Part shown: piece after piece, positions 9,585 through 19,913 of the stretch
How the letters are laid out: each line of letters opens with the position of its first letter
How positions within the stretch are numbered: position 1 is the stretch's first letter
Source of the DNA: an uncultured Clostridia bacterium
Lineage (GTDB): Bacteria > Bacillota > Clostridia > Christensenellales > Borkfalkiaceae
NCBI GenBank assembly: GCA_904419075.1
Contig: CAJFQM010000001.1
Span: 124,001-188,000, forward strand
Direction of reading: 5' to 3'
Length of the DNA stretch: 64,000 nt
Notes under the pieces: generated by a model
Told to the model about the DNA's origin: nothing
Databases searched by the model: none
Seen by the model: only the letters and a program-made list of their open reading frames with translations
Position numbers and translations under genes: made by a program

Positions 9585-10811
9585 ATGACAGCGGAAGAAC
9601 TGATAAAAGATAGTGAAAAGGAACTGAAAGAACAATTTGAAAGAGCGGACGAAGTCAGCGAATATAATCAGGAAAAGGTACTGAAAGCGTTTCAGAAAAA
9701 TCGCGTGGCGCTTCGGCATTTCAATCCGTCTACGGGCTACGGTTACGGCGACGAAGGAAGATTCGTCCTCGGCGATGTCTTTGCCGATTGTTTCGGGGCG
9801 GAAGCGGGGATCGTCTCTCCCGCGATGCTTTCGGGTACGCACGCTCTTACGGTGGCTTTATTCGGCGTTTTGCGGCCGGGCGACAGTGTGCTCGCGGTCT
9901 CGGGAATGCCTTACGATACCATTCGCGGCGTAATTTTCGGAGAAGGAAACGGATCTTTGAAAGATTTCGGAATTTCTTTCGAAAAGACAGATTTGACGGA
10001 AACGGGAAAGTTTGACAAACAGAAAATCGCGGAGGATATAAAAAGGTTGGGGGGGAGCCTGAAAATGATTTATATTCAGCGTTCCCGCGGCTATGAACTT
10101 CGCGATGCCTTTACGGTAGAGGAAATCGGGGAAATTTGTTCTTATGTGCGTTCTCTGGGCTTTGCGGGCTGTATTTTCGTCGATAATTGTTACGGGGAAT
10201 TCGTGGAAAAGAAAGAACCTTGCGAAGTCGGCGCGGATATTGCGGTGGGTTCGCTCATAAAAAATCCTGGCGGTGGATTGGCTCCGACGGGAGGATATAT
10301 CGTAGGAAAAAGAGAATATATCGAAATGATCGGCCGCCGCCTTACGGCGCCGTCTATCGGCAATGAAGTCGGTTCGTATGCTTACGGTTACAGGCTTTTC
10401 TATCAGGGACTCTTTATGGCGCCGCATACGGTAAATCAGGCGATTAAAGGAGGATTTCTGATCGGAAAATGTATGGAACGGCTGGGATATGAGAATTTTC
10501 CCAAACTCGATAAAATTCCTTCCGATATTACGCGGGCGATTCGGTTCGATACGGCCAAACAGCTCTGCGACTTCATTCAGTCGGTGCAGGAGGCGTCTCC
10601 CGTCGACAATTTTGTTACTCTCGAACCTTGGGATATGCCGGGATATGACAGCAAAGTGATTATGGCGGCAGGCTGTTTCGTCGAAGGGGCTTCGATAGAG
10701 CTTTCTGCCGATGCGCCCGTAAAAGAGCCTTATACGGCTTATTTTCAAGGCGGGCTCACCTATGAGCACTGTAAATACGCATTGAAGAAAATGCTGGAAA
10801 AACTTCTGTGA
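9585..10811 (+). CDS. YnbB-type PLP-dependent lyase (methionine gamma-lyase family, aluminium resistance protein-like)
   Basis: A 408-residue fold-type I PLP enzyme of the Met_gamma_lyase family (Pfam PF06838), related to B. subtilis YnbB. IQRSRGYELR is typical, and the PLP lysine is K226 in SLIKNPGGGLAPTGGY. The true substrate is not known; family members are often named methionine gamma-lyase or aluminium resistance protein without proof. A ribosome site TTAGGAGA precedes the ATG. In Firmicutes this gene often lies near miaA and hfq or glnRA, and here it follows miaA with the palindromic element between them. It may be co-transcribed with the mutS operon. Confidence 0.88.
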   Translation: MTAEELIKDSEKELKEQFERADEVSEYNQEKVLKAFQKNRVALRHFNPSTGYGYGDEGRFVLGDVFADCFGAEAGIVSPAMLSGTHALTVALFGVLRPGDSVLAVSGMPYDTIRGVIFGEGNGSLKDFGISFEKTDLTETGKFDKQKIAEDIKRLGGSLKMIYIQRSRGYELRDAFTVEEIGEICSYVRSLGFAGCIFVDNCYGEFVEKKEPCEVGADIAVGSLIKNPGGGLAPTGGYIVGKREYIEMIGRRLTAPSIGNEVGSYAYGYRLFYQGLFMAPHTVNQAIKGGFLIGKCMERLGYENFPKLDKIPSDITRAIRFDTAKQLCDFIQSVQEASPVDNFVTLEPWDMPGYDSKVIMAAGCFVEGASIELSADAPVKEPYTAYFQGGLTYEHCKYALKKMLEKLL

Positions 10812-10846
10812 AGGCGTCGGAATGACAATGACGGCAACGGATATAG

Positions 10847-10878
10847 AAAAAAAGCGGTTCCTTTTGGAACCGCTTTTT
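10847..10878. terminator. Bidirectional terminator between ynbB-like gene and groEL
   Basis: A perfect stem GCGGTTCC/GGAACCGC with a TTTT loop is flanked by seven A and five T. It lies between two convergent genes and should work both ways. Confidence 0.9.
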
Positions 10879-10929
10879 CTGTCTCTATATGAAAACGTTT
10901 TATAGATAAGGGGTAAAGGTTGCCGCTTA

Positions 10930-12564
<1,635 letters not shown>

Positions 12565-12608
12565 TTATCTCCTTATAACTTATAATCCGATGTTTTCGTT
12601 TATCAAAA

Positions 12609-12896
12609 TCAGTCTTCGACGACGGCGAGAATGTCGCTTTGTTTAATGATCGTAAATTCCTTGCCGTCAACCTTGAATTCCGAGCCCGCATATTTGGAGC
12701 ACAGCACCTTGTCGCCGACCTTTACCTGCATCTGAATTTCTTTTCCGTCGATGATTCCGCCGGGGCCGACGGCCACGACCACGCAGGTCTGAGGTTTTTC
12801 CTGAGCGGAAGAGGGAAGAAAGAATCCGCTTTTCGTCTTTTCTTCGACGTTTACGCTTTCGACGACAACTTTGTCGAATAAAGGTTTGATATTCAT
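12609..12896 (-). CDS. groES: Co-chaperonin GroES (10 kDa)
   Basis: A 95-residue lid of the GroEL chamber. It starts MNIKPLFDKVVVE, has the mobile loop around KTKSGFFLPSSAQEKPQ and the conserved GPGGIIDGKEI turn and KYAGSEFKVDG. The reading frame extends 25 codons upstream, but the ATG at 12896 follows a CGGAGGC ribosome site and matches the family N-terminus. It leads the groES-groEL operon. No CIRCE element is seen upstream. Confidence 0.97.
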   Translation of the reverse strand: MNIKPLFDKVVVESVNVEEKTKSGFFLPSSAQEKPQTCVVVAVGPGGIIDGKEIQMQVKVGDKVLCSKYAGSEFKVDGKEFTIIKQSDILAVVED

Positions 12897-12960
12897 AACG
12901 ATTAAGCCTCCGAATGTTTTTTGCCCATTTTTAATAGGGCTGTAATTTTTTACCGTTATT

Positions 12961-12988
12961 ATTATAAACACTTCGGGCGGGGACTCAA
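12961..12988 (-). promoter_or_regulatory. Putative sigma-A promoter of groES-groEL
   Basis: On the minus strand TTGAGT (12983-12988) and TATAAT (12961-12966) are separated by 16 bases, 65 bases before groES. Between promoter and gene is a weak inverted repeat (GCCC..GGGC, 12923-12940). The HrcA operator (TTAGCACTC-N9-GAGTGCTAA) was looked for and is absent. Confidence 0.6.
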
Positions 12989-13060
12989 ACAGAAAAAAGA
13001 AATATTCTATGAAAAATTTTCCTTTATGGGTTTCGGAGGGAGATTTTTTCGGATAAAGAA

Positions 13061-13089
13061 TTGCAATTTTTTGAAAAATATGCTACAAT
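13061..13089 (+). promoter_or_regulatory. Sigma-A promoter for the dCMP deaminase gene
   Basis: TTGCAA (13061-13066) and TACAAT (13084-13089) are 17 bases apart, 32 bases before the start codon, and an AAAGGAGAGG ribosome site follows. Confidence 0.65.
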
Positions 13090-13121
13090 ATACGAAACTT
13101 ACGAAAGGAGAGGCCGTTTTT

Positions 13122-13595
13122 ATGGAAAAGGCGGATAAATGGGACAGGCGTTTTATGGAACTGACGGAGACGGTTGCCGGTTGGTCCAGTTGTTTTCAGG
13201 AAAACCGTCATGTCGGCGCGATTATCGTCAAAGATAAAAGAGTGATGACGACCGGGTATAACGGTGCGCCTGCGGGGGTAAAAAGCTGTGAAGAAAAAGG
13301 CGAGTGCCTCAGGCGGAAACTGAATATTCCCAGCGGAACAAAACAGGAAATCTGTTTTGCCGTTCATGCGGAGCAGAACGCTATTATTCAAGCCGCAAAA
13401 TACGGAATCAACGTCAACGGAGCGACGCTGTATTGTACGCATCAGCCTTGTGTGATCTGCGCGAAAATGATTATCAACGCGGGAATTTCGCGAGTGGTAT
13501 ATAAGGACGGATATCCCGACGATTTTTCTTTGAAACTTTTTGAAGAAGCGGGAGTCAAAGTAGAAAAATATCTCGTAAGCGACGAGAAGAAATAA
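13122..13595 (+). CDS. dCMP deaminase family protein (ComEB-like)
   Basis: A 157-residue zinc-dependent cytidine/deoxycytidylate deaminase. The catalytic HAEQN and the zinc-binding PCVICAK motifs are both present. The family converts dCMP to dUMP for dTTP synthesis; the B. subtilis homologue is named ComEB. The ATG at 13122 was preferred over earlier in-frame starts because it follows the promoter and an AAAGGAG site and because MEKADKWDRRFMEL matches the family N-terminus. It probably forms a small transcription unit with the cyclophilin gene 27 bases downstream. Confidence 0.9.
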   Translation: MEKADKWDRRFMELTETVAGWSSCFQENRHVGAIIVKDKRVMTTGYNGAPAGVKSCEEKGECLRRKLNIPSGTKQEICFAVHAEQNAIIQAAKYGINVNGATLYCTHQPCVICAKMIINAGISRVVYKDGYPDDFSLKLFEEAGVKVEKYLVSDEKK

Positions 13596-13622
13596 AACGG
13601 AAGAGACAAAAAGGAGAACTGT

Positions 13623-14141
13623 ATGAATCCCATCGTAACATTTACAATGCAGAACGGAAAAGTATTCAAAGCGGAATTATATCCGGAAAAAGCGCCGAAT
13701 ACAGTCAATAATTTTCTTTCCCTCGCGAAGAAAGGATTTTACGACGGACTGATTTTTCATCGTGTGATTTCGGGCTTTATGATTCAGGGCGGAGATCCCA
13801 AAGGAACGGGAACCGGCGGGCCGGGTTATCATATCAAGGGCGAATTTTCCCATAACGGTTTTAAGACAAACGATATTTCTCATAAGCGCGGCGTTTTGTC
13901 GATGGCGCGGGCTCAGATGCCCGATTCGGCAGGATCGCAGTTTTTTGTTATGCATGCCGACGCGGATTATCTCGACGGAGAGTATGCGGCATTCGGAAAA
14001 GTGATCGAAGGAATGGAGACGGTAGATGAAATTGCTTCGGTGAAAACGGATTGGAGCGACCGCCCCTTCGAAGAGCAGAAAATAAAAAGCGTGACCGCGG
14101 AAACTTTCGGAGTAGAATATCCTCAGCCCGAAAAAGTGTAA
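13623..14141 (+). CDS. Cyclophilin-type peptidyl-prolyl cis-trans isomerase
   Basis: A 172-residue cytoplasmic cyclophilin with no signal peptide. FHRVISGFMIQGGDP, GVLSMARAQMPDSAGSQFFV and the D-YLDGEYAAFGKV block give the proline isomerase active site (Arg in FHRV, Phe and Gln in FMIQ). It likely helps general folding. A ribosome site AAAAGGAGAA lies before the ATG. The C-terminal 20 residues after the cyclophilin domain are unusual in composition but short. Confidence 0.93.
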   Translation: MNPIVTFTMQNGKVFKAELYPEKAPNTVNNFLSLAKKGFYDGLIFHRVISGFMIQGGDPKGTGTGGPGYHIKGEFSHNGFKTNDISHKRGVLSMARAQMPDSAGSQFFVMHADADYLDGEYAAFGKVIEGMETVDEIASVKTDWSDRPFEEQKIKSVTAETFGVEYPQPEKV

Positions 14142-14232
14142 TTTGATTGGAAGAATTTTCGGACCATACCTTATTATAGCGTGAAAAGCAATATCGATAT
14201 AGAATTGTAGAATGAAAATTACAGGAGAAACC

Positions 14233-15669
14233 ATGACGGATTATTCTATTTACCAAAATCCTCTTTGTACGAGATATGCAAGCAAGGAAATGCAGCATGC
14301 GTTTTCCGATGAAAAGCGGTTCAAACTTTGGAGAAAGCTTTGGATTGCGTTAGCGGAATCGGAAATGGAACTCGGGCTGAATATTACGCCCGAACAAGTC
14401 GCCGAATTGAAAAAATATGCCGACGACATCGATTACGAAGCTGCCGAACGTTATGAGAGAGAGGTGCGCCATGACGTTATGGCGCATGTAAAAGCATACG
14501 GAGCGCAGGCCAAGAGCGCGATGCCCATTATTCATCTCGGTGCGACGAGCTGTTTTGTCAATTGTAATTCGGAAATCATTATGATTGACGATGCGCTGAA
14601 CATTATCCAAAAAAAGCTCGTCAACGTAATGGACAAATTAAAAAATTTTGCCTTAAAATATAAGGATTTGCCGACGCTCGGCTTTACGCACCTCCAACCT
14701 GCTCAGCTGACGACGGTCGGCAAACGGGCAACGCTTTGGCTCCAAGACCTGGAAATGGATTATGAAAATCTCATGAATCTGAAAGCGCACGTAAAACTTC
14801 GCGGCGTAAAGGGAACCACGGGAACTCAGGCGAGCTTTTTGGAACTCTTTGACGGAGACGAAGAAAAAGTGCGGCGCCTCGAAAAGAAAGTCGTCGAAAA
14901 AATGGGGTATGAAAAGGTTTACGGCGTAACCGGGCAGACCTATCCCAGAAAATTCGATTATAACGTGTTGTGCGTTCTTTCCCAGATAGCTCAAAGCGCT
15001 TATAAATTTTCAAACGATATCCGTATTTTGCAGAATATGAAGGAAATCGAAGAGCCTTTTGAAAAAAATCAGATAGGTTCTTCCGCCATGGCTTACAAGA
15101 GAAATCCCATGCGCTGCGAAAGAATCGGTTCTCTCGCAAGATATGTGGTATCGCTTCCGCTGAACAGCGCGATCACTTCTTCTACGCAATGGTTTGAAAG
15201 GACTCTCGACGATTCGGCCAATCGCCGTATCGTGAACGCACAGGCGTTCCTTTCCGTGGATGCGATTCTCAATATCTACATGAACGTCGCGGAAAATCTC
15301 GTGGTTTACGATAAGGTCATCGAAAAACATATCAAAGCGGAATTGCCTTTCATGGCTACGGAAAACATCATGATGGAATGCGTCAAGGCGGGCGGAAACC
15401 GTCAGGAATTGCACGAAAGAATCCGCGTTCTCTCCATGGAAGCCGGTAAAAACGTAAAAATGGAAGGAAAAGAAAATAATCTCATCGAACTCATTCTGCA
15501 AGACGAAATGTTCAAGCCGGTTTGGAATCGAATGGACGAAATTCTCGACGCCAAAAAATTTATCGGGCGCGCACCTTCTCAAACAGTCGAATTTATCAAA
15601 AACGAAATAGACCCGATTCTTTCGTCCAATGCCTCGCTGCTCGGCGAAAAGGGCGATGTCCGTATATAA
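14233..15669 (+). CDS. purB: Adenylosuccinate lyase PurB
   Basis: A 478-residue lyase of the fumarase/aspartase superfamily. It acts twice in purine synthesis, on SAICAR and on adenylosuccinate, releasing fumarate. The family signature SSAMAYKRNPMRCE carries the catalytic serine loop, and HLGATSCFV and THLQPAQLTTVGKR are the other active-site blocks. The ATG at 14233 follows an ACAGGAGAAA site; an in-frame ATG 21 bases earlier has no such site. No other pur gene is next to it. A strong terminator follows. Confidence 0.96.
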   Translation: MTDYSIYQNPLCTRYASKEMQHAFSDEKRFKLWRKLWIALAESEMELGLNITPEQVAELKKYADDIDYEAAERYEREVRHDVMAHVKAYGAQAKSAMPIIHLGATSCFVNCNSEIIMIDDALNIIQKKLVNVMDKLKNFALKYKDLPTLGFTHLQPAQLTTVGKRATLWLQDLEMDYENLMNLKAHVKLRGVKGTTGTQASFLELFDGDEEKVRRLEKKVVEKMGYEKVYGVTGQTYPRKFDYNVLCVLSQIAQSAYKFSNDIRILQNMKEIEEPFEKNQIGSSAMAYKRNPMRCERIGSLARYVVSLPLNSAITSSTQWFERTLDDSANRRIVNAQAFLSVDAILNIYMNVAENLVVYDKVIEKHIKAELPFMATENIMMECVKAGGNRQELHERIRVLSMEAGKNVKMEGKENNLIELILQDEMFKPVWNRMDEILDAKKFIGRAPSQTVEFIKNEIDPILSSNASLLGEKGDVRI

Positions 15670-15750
15670 CCGTATATTCGATTTCCCGCTCGATTTTTAT
15701 CTTTCGAGAAATCCGATTCATTTTTAATAGAACAGAATGCTGAACAAAAT

Positions 15751-15780
15751 AAAACGACCGAATTTTCGGTCGTTTTTATT
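15751..15780 (+). terminator. Terminator after purB
   Basis: A perfect 12-base stem AAAACGACCGAA/TTCGGTCGTTTT with a two-base loop is followed by a T-rich tract. Copy 2 of the palindromic element lies just after it. Confidence 0.88.
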
Positions 15781-15787
15781 TTTATAT

Positions 15788-15830
15788 TTTTACTATGCGT
15801 GACATAATAATTATGTCACGCATAGTAAAA
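15788..15830. repeat. 37-base palindromic element, copy 2 (intergenic, between convergent genes)
   Basis: The aligned element is 15791-15827, with perfect 18-base arms around one central A; the pairing extends to 21-base arms if the flanking T and A runs count. It lies between the purB terminator and the stop of the convergent deacetylase gene. It aligns without gaps to copies 1 and 3. Relative to copy 1, bases 8-9 change from TC to CG and the opposing bases 29-30 change from GA to CG, so pairing is kept. The plus-strand frame reads MRDIIIMSRIV with no stop. Confidence 0.85.
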
Positions 15831-15843
15831 GTTGTCAAAGTTT

Positions 15844-16962
15844 TCAATGAATTTCTGCGGAGGAATAGGGAATGGGACGATTGGTGTCATAGACTTCCTG
15901 AGCGGGGAAAAATCGGGAACAATTTCCGCTTCTCAAAGAGATGCCGTCGAGGGCACAGCGATCTTGAAAAAGAACTTTTACCGTATCGGATTTGAAGGGA
16001 AATTTTGAATAGAACGGCTGGTTTCCCACGCCGCAAAATAAGCGAAAACCGGCGGATATGAGGGCCTGTTGTCGGGGATCGGAGCAATTCTCTCCGAGTA
16101 CCCATTCCCCGTAAGGATAAGCGTAAATTTGCGTTTTACCGACCAAGGGTTCTACTTCCGTTTTCCATTTTTTTATATCGGATAACATATGTTCGGTCGA
16201 GTATTTTTTCATATGTCCGTGCGCATAGGAATGGCAGCCGAAATTCCAGCCTTTCTTTTTCAGAGTATTGACAACCGTTCGCGCTCGGATGCGTTCTTCT
16301 GTGCGATTTTGAGAATCCCTTTGCGTGCGGTATCCTAATATTCCGTCAAAACCGGTTAAAAAGATGGTTCCTCGGGCATGCTCGTAAGAAAAATCGGGAT
16401 GTTTCATGATGAATTCTTCCAAGATCGGTACAAACTCTTCGCCGTGGATTTGAGGAGTGTGTTTTTCGGTATAAGCTGCGAGCTGTCCGTTATTTGTGAC
16501 GATAATTTTGTCAGACATACCTTTCCCTTTATTTTTGGACGCGTAAACCACATCGTCGAAAGAGAGTATGAGCGGTTTTTTATCGGCGGGAAATTCGAAG
16601 GCGATGCGTTCGGCATAGCTTCCTTTTTCTTGAAAAGTCTTTCGGATATCGACCAACGCATAGCCGTCCTCGTACAAAAATTGCAAAATACGTCTGAATT
16701 CGGTAGGAGTGAGACAATCTCTGTCCAGATGTTTTCCGTATTCGTTGTTGTCGGCAAAGGCGATTTCGGGGTGAGCGATCAGACAATGCGTAAACAGATG
16801 TTCTACGGGAGCGGAAGTTTGTATCGTTTGCGTGGCGGGAATTTCTTGGGCGACGGTTCTTTCGGGAGCGTTCGGTAAGAATGGCGGAAAAATCGCTGTA
16901 AGTAAAGCAAAGACAGAAAGAAAAATTTTATAGATATGAAGATGGCTGTATCGGCATTTCAT
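15844..16962 (-). CDS. Secreted polysaccharide deacetylase (NodB-like)
   Basis: A 372-residue exported protein. A signal peptide or N-terminal anchor covers about residues 10-30, and a Pro/Thr-rich spacer follows. The carbohydrate esterase 4 (NodB) domain shows LSFDD with the catalytic aspartates and HSYAHGHM with the metal-binding histidines, then YAYPYGEW. Such enzymes remove acetyl groups from peptidoglycan or other surface glycans; the real substrate cannot be told. It is transcribed alone, convergent with purB, with copy 2 of the palindromic element just past its stop codon. The family text GKGMSDKIIV resembles the palindromic element peptide but is native to this family. Confidence 0.88.
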   Translation of the reverse strand: MKCRYSHLHIYKIFLSVFALLTAIFPPFLPNAPERTVAQEIPATQTIQTSAPVEHLFTHCLIAHPEIAFADNNEYGKHLDRDCLTPTEFRRILQFLYEDGYALVDIRKTFQEKGSYAERIAFEFPADKKPLILSFDDVVYASKNKGKGMSDKIIVTNNGQLAAYTEKHTPQIHGEEFVPILEEFIMKHPDFSYEHARGTIFLTGFDGILGYRTQRDSQNRTEERIRARTVVNTLKKKGWNFGCHSYAHGHMKKYSTEHMLSDIKKWKTEVEPLVGKTQIYAYPYGEWVLGENCSDPRQQALISAGFRLFCGVGNQPFYSKFPFKSDTVKVLFQDRCALDGISLRSGNCSRFFPAQEVYDTNRPIPYSSAEIH

Positions 16963-17125
16963 ATTTGCAGTATGGTTAGTCTCGGTTTTTTTATGTCATT
17001 TTTCAAGGGAGTTTTCAAAATTTTTATGAAAGTCCGAAGTGGTAATCCTCCTTTTTCGAAAAGAGAAGACGAGAAAGCGGCCGCAATATAGAGGTTGGTT
17101 ATGAAAGAATATTCAAAATAAATAT

Positions 17126-17154
17126 TTGACAGAGGAAAGAATAAAGTTTATAAT
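17126..17154 (+). promoter_or_regulatory. Near-consensus sigma-A promoter for the flavodoxin-type reductase gene
   Basis: TTGACA (17126-17131) and TATAAT (17149-17154) are separated by exactly 17 bases, about 100 bases before the next gene. The leader between them shows no riboswitch that I recognise. Confidence 0.8.
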
Positions 17155-17253
17155 AGAATCGCAGCAAACAGAAGAAGAACCGATTTCGTTTCGAGAGACG
17201 GATAAAGTATTGAGTATAACGCCGCGGAATCGTTCTTAAAAAGGAGAGACCTT

Positions 17254-17790
17254 ATGAGCAGAGTATTTATTGTGTCGTCGACGCCGCGCAAAAGCGGCAA
17301 TTCGGAGATTTTAGCCGAAGAATTTGCCCGCGGAGCACGGGAAGCCGGCCATGAAGTGGAAAAAATAGAGCTTCGGAACAGGGAACTGAAATTTTGTATC
17401 GGATGCCTTTCCTGTTTGAAAACCGGAAAATGCGTTCTCGACGATACAATCAACGAGTTGCTTCCCCGCGTTCGGCGGGCGGACGTACTCGTGTTTGCGA
17501 CGCCGATTTATTATTACGGACTTTCGGGACAATTGAAAACTTTTCTCGACAGAATGAATGCTTTATACGGGAAAGAAAATTCCTTCAAAAGAGTATATCT
17601 GTTGGCGTCGGCCGCAGATACGGAAGAATCTGCGTTTGACGGAGCCATCAAAGGAATTCAGGGCTGGATCGATTGTTTTGAAGGCGTTCGGCTTGCGGGT
17701 GTCGTGAAAGGCGCGGGAGTGGAAAGCGCGGGGGAAATCAGGAATACCCGCTTTCCGCAGGAAGCGTATGAAACGGGAAAGGCATTGTGA
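17254..17790 (+). CDS. Flavodoxin-fold NAD(P)H-dependent oxidoreductase
   Basis: A 178-residue FMN-binding reductase of the NADPH-dependent FMN reductase/flavodoxin-like group. The phosphate loop is SSTPRKSGNSEILAEEF near the N-terminus, and ATPIYYYGLSGQLKTFLDR forms the isoalloxazine pocket. The cysteine pattern CIGCLSCLKTGKC (about residues 48-60) is like that of iron-sulfur flavoproteins and related reductases. The substrate is unknown. The start follows an AAAAAGGAGAGA site. It is followed after 11 bases by the DUF3737 gene, with which it forms an operon; such pairs are common in gut Clostridia. Confidence 0.85.
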   Translation: MSRVFIVSSTPRKSGNSEILAEEFARGAREAGHEVEKIELRNRELKFCIGCLSCLKTGKCVLDDTINELLPRVRRADVLVFATPIYYYGLSGQLKTFLDRMNALYGKENSFKRVYLLASAADTEESAFDGAIKGIQGWIDCFEGVRLAGVVKGAGVESAGEIRNTRFPQEAYETGKAL

Positions 17791-17801
17791 GCGGAGAATA
17801 C

Positions 17802-18665
17802 ATGAGAAAAGAGCTGAAAAACAAAACATATGACGAAGAAAGAGCCTTGTATCATTTAACGGAAACGGACGTAACGGACTGTATTTTCGGCGGTCCGAAG
17901 GACGGAGAATCCGTGTTGAAAGAATGTCGGGATATTCGGGTAAAAGGCTGTTCTTTTTCGCTTCGATATCCGCTTTGGCATGCGGAAAAATTTTCGTTGT
18001 CCGACAGTTTTCTCGATGCGAATACGCGGGCGCCCGTTTGGTATTCTAAAGACGGAGAGATTTCGAATTGCGGGATTGACGGTATTAAGACCCTGCGGGA
18101 ATGTGAAAATATCCTCATAAAAAATTGCGTCGTTCATTCGCCCGAATTCGGTTGGAAGTGCAGGGAAATAGATATAGAAGCATGCGTCATGGAATCGGAA
18201 TATTTTCTGTTTGAAAGCAAAGATATCAGAATCGGGAATTTGCGCATGAACGGTAAATATTCTTTTCAGTATATTGAAAATATGACGGTCGAAAACAGTT
18301 TTTTGGATACGAAAGACGCTTTTTGGCATTCTAAAAACGTAACGGTAAAAGATTCTGTCGTGAAAGGGGAATATCTCGGTTGGTATTCTGAAGGACTGAC
18401 TCTTATCCGTTGCGAAATCATCGGCACGCAGCCGCTGTGCTACTGTAAAAGGTTAAAGCTGGTCGATTGTCGGATGCACGGCTGTGACCTTGCTTTCGAA
18501 TATTCCGACGTCGATGCAACGATTGACGGACATATCGATTCGGTAAAAAATCCGAAATCCGGAAAAATTGTGGCGGATTCTGTCGGAAAAATTATTTCGG
18601 AAGATTCCGTCGTCGAATGCGGAGCGGAAATCCTTGTGCGCGGAGAAAAGGTTTCGGCCGAATAA
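17802..18665 (+). CDS. DUF3737 family right-handed beta-helix protein
   Basis: A 287-residue cytoplasmic protein made of about a dozen short repeats of the form x-[IV]-x-[ND]-[CS]-x-[IVF], for example IRVKGCSF, ISNCGIDG, ILIKNCVV, VTVKDSVV, which build a parallel beta-helix. It matches the DUF3737 family, whose members have no proven function. There is no signal peptide. The ATG at 17802 was chosen because GCGGAGAA precedes it; a GTG at 17787 overlapping the upstream stop is possible. Its close coupling to the flavodoxin-type reductase is the only functional hint. Confidence 0.85.
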   Translation: MRKELKNKTYDEERALYHLTETDVTDCIFGGPKDGESVLKECRDIRVKGCSFSLRYPLWHAEKFSLSDSFLDANTRAPVWYSKDGEISNCGIDGIKTLRECENILIKNCVVHSPEFGWKCREIDIEACVMESEYFLFESKDIRIGNLRMNGKYSFQYIENMTVENSFLDTKDAFWHSKNVTVKDSVVKGEYLGWYSEGLTLIRCEIIGTQPLCYCKRLKLVDCRMHGCDLAFEYSDVDATIDGHIDSVKNPKSGKIVADSVGKIISEDSVVECGAEILVRGEKVSAE

Positions 18666-18719
18666 TCGAAAGATAAGCGAAAAATCTGTCGATGCGATAC
18701 GGAAAGGAGAAATTGGAAA

Positions 18720-19817
18720 ATGGAAACTATGAAGAAAAAGGATAAACGGCTCCGTCGCATGCGGATCCTCAAAGTTTGTATTTTGACGCTGGCCGTCGTC
18801 GTTATTTATATTTTCGCAAGCATTCCGTTTCTTTCCGAATATGTCTTTGCGCGCGGGATTACGCGAGGGATCGGGTGGATAATGAACCGTTTGACGAACT
18901 ATATCCCCGTTTCCTTTTACGAATGGACCGCCGTGCTCTTGATCGTCTGCGGAATTACATTGTTCGTCTTTCTTATCGTATTGCTCTGTCGAAAACGTTT
19001 TGCCCGTGCGGGACTTTGTCTGTACCGTATTTTATTGGCGGTTCTTTGCGTCGCGCTTGCCTTTGGAGTACTTTATTCGCCTCTTTATGACCGAAAAGGG
19101 GCTATGAATGCGTTAGGGCTTGCGGAAGTTTCCGTTACGGAGGAAAACTTATATTCTGCCGCGGAATATTATGTCGAGAGACTTAACGCCGCCTCCGCCG
19201 AACTCGAACGCGATGAAGACGGGAATATTGTCCCGACGCATACTTTTGCCGAATTGTCCGAAATTTTGAACGAAGAATTTAATCGACTCGATTCCGATTA
19301 TTTTGCGGGGTATGAAGTTCGCCCCAAAAGGGTCGTTCTTTCCGTTCCAATGAGTTATCTCGGAATCACGGGGATTTATTTTCCTTTTTACGCGGAAGCG
19401 AATGTCAACGTAAATATTCCCGTCAACGAACTCCCGACGACTATGGCGCACGAAATGGCGCATGCCAAAGGCGTATCTCGGGAAAATGAAGCAAACATTG
19501 TTTCCTATGTACTCTGTATCCGTGCCGACGATGTCTATCTCAATTACAGCGGACTCATGCGCGCGGTCGCCAATCTTCTGAATTCTCTTCCCTCGGAAAA
19601 ATCACGGACACTCCGAGAAAAACTTGCTCCCGAAATCCTGCGGGAATACGGGAACGGAAATGAGCATTATGAGAAATACGAAGGAGTCATCGATAAAGTT
19701 TCTTCTTGGTTCAATAATTTGTTCCTGAAAGCCAACGGAGTTCCCGGCGGAACAAAAAGTTATGGCGAAACGACTTCGAGCCTGGTGGCTCTGTACGAAC
19801 AACTTAAAAACTCTTGA
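18720..19817 (+). CDS. DUF3810 family membrane protein with zinc-metalloprotease-like HEMAH motif
   Basis: A 365-residue protein with three predicted membrane segments in the first 130 residues and a long outer domain. The outer part contains HEMAHAKGVSRENEANI, an HExxH zinc site with a downstream glutamate, as in gluzincin-like peptidases. This fits the DUF3810 family. The substrate is unknown. A GGAAAGGAGAAA ribosome site precedes the ATG. It lies 54 bases after the DUF3737 gene and may share its transcript; a terminator follows. Confidence 0.82.
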   Translation: METMKKKDKRLRRMRILKVCILTLAVVVIYIFASIPFLSEYVFARGITRGIGWIMNRLTNYIPVSFYEWTAVLLIVCGITLFVFLIVLLCRKRFARAGLCLYRILLAVLCVALAFGVLYSPLYDRKGAMNALGLAEVSVTEENLYSAAEYYVERLNAASAELERDEDGNIVPTHTFAELSEILNEEFNRLDSDYFAGYEVRPKRVVLSVPMSYLGITGIYFPFYAEANVNVNIPVNELPTTMAHEMAHAKGVSRENEANIVSYVLCIRADDVYLNYSGLMRAVANLLNSLPSEKSRTLREKLAPEILREYGNGNEHYEKYEGVIDKVSSWFNNLFLKANGVPGGTKSYGETTSSLVALYEQLKNS

Positions 19818-19820
19818 AGT

Positions 19821-19846
19821 AAAGCTCGGAAGTTTCCGGGCTTTTT
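19821..19846 (+). terminator. Terminator after the DUF3810 gene
   Basis: An 11-base stem (AAAGCTCGGAA/TTCCGGGCTTT, one G-U pair) with a two-base loop ends in a run of T, three bases after the stop codon. Confidence 0.8.
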
Positions 19847-19913
19847 GCTTGTAAATGTGATTCGGGGCAAATGCATATAATGGAGAGAATAACCTCAAAA
19901 GGAGCGTGCCCTC

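Noticed and set aside
16498-16520. GTCAGACAT on the plus strand, giving MSDKII in the deacetylase, similar to the element peptide
   Set aside because: The surrounding residues GKGMSDKIIV fit the normal polysaccharide deacetylase family text, and there is no second arm.
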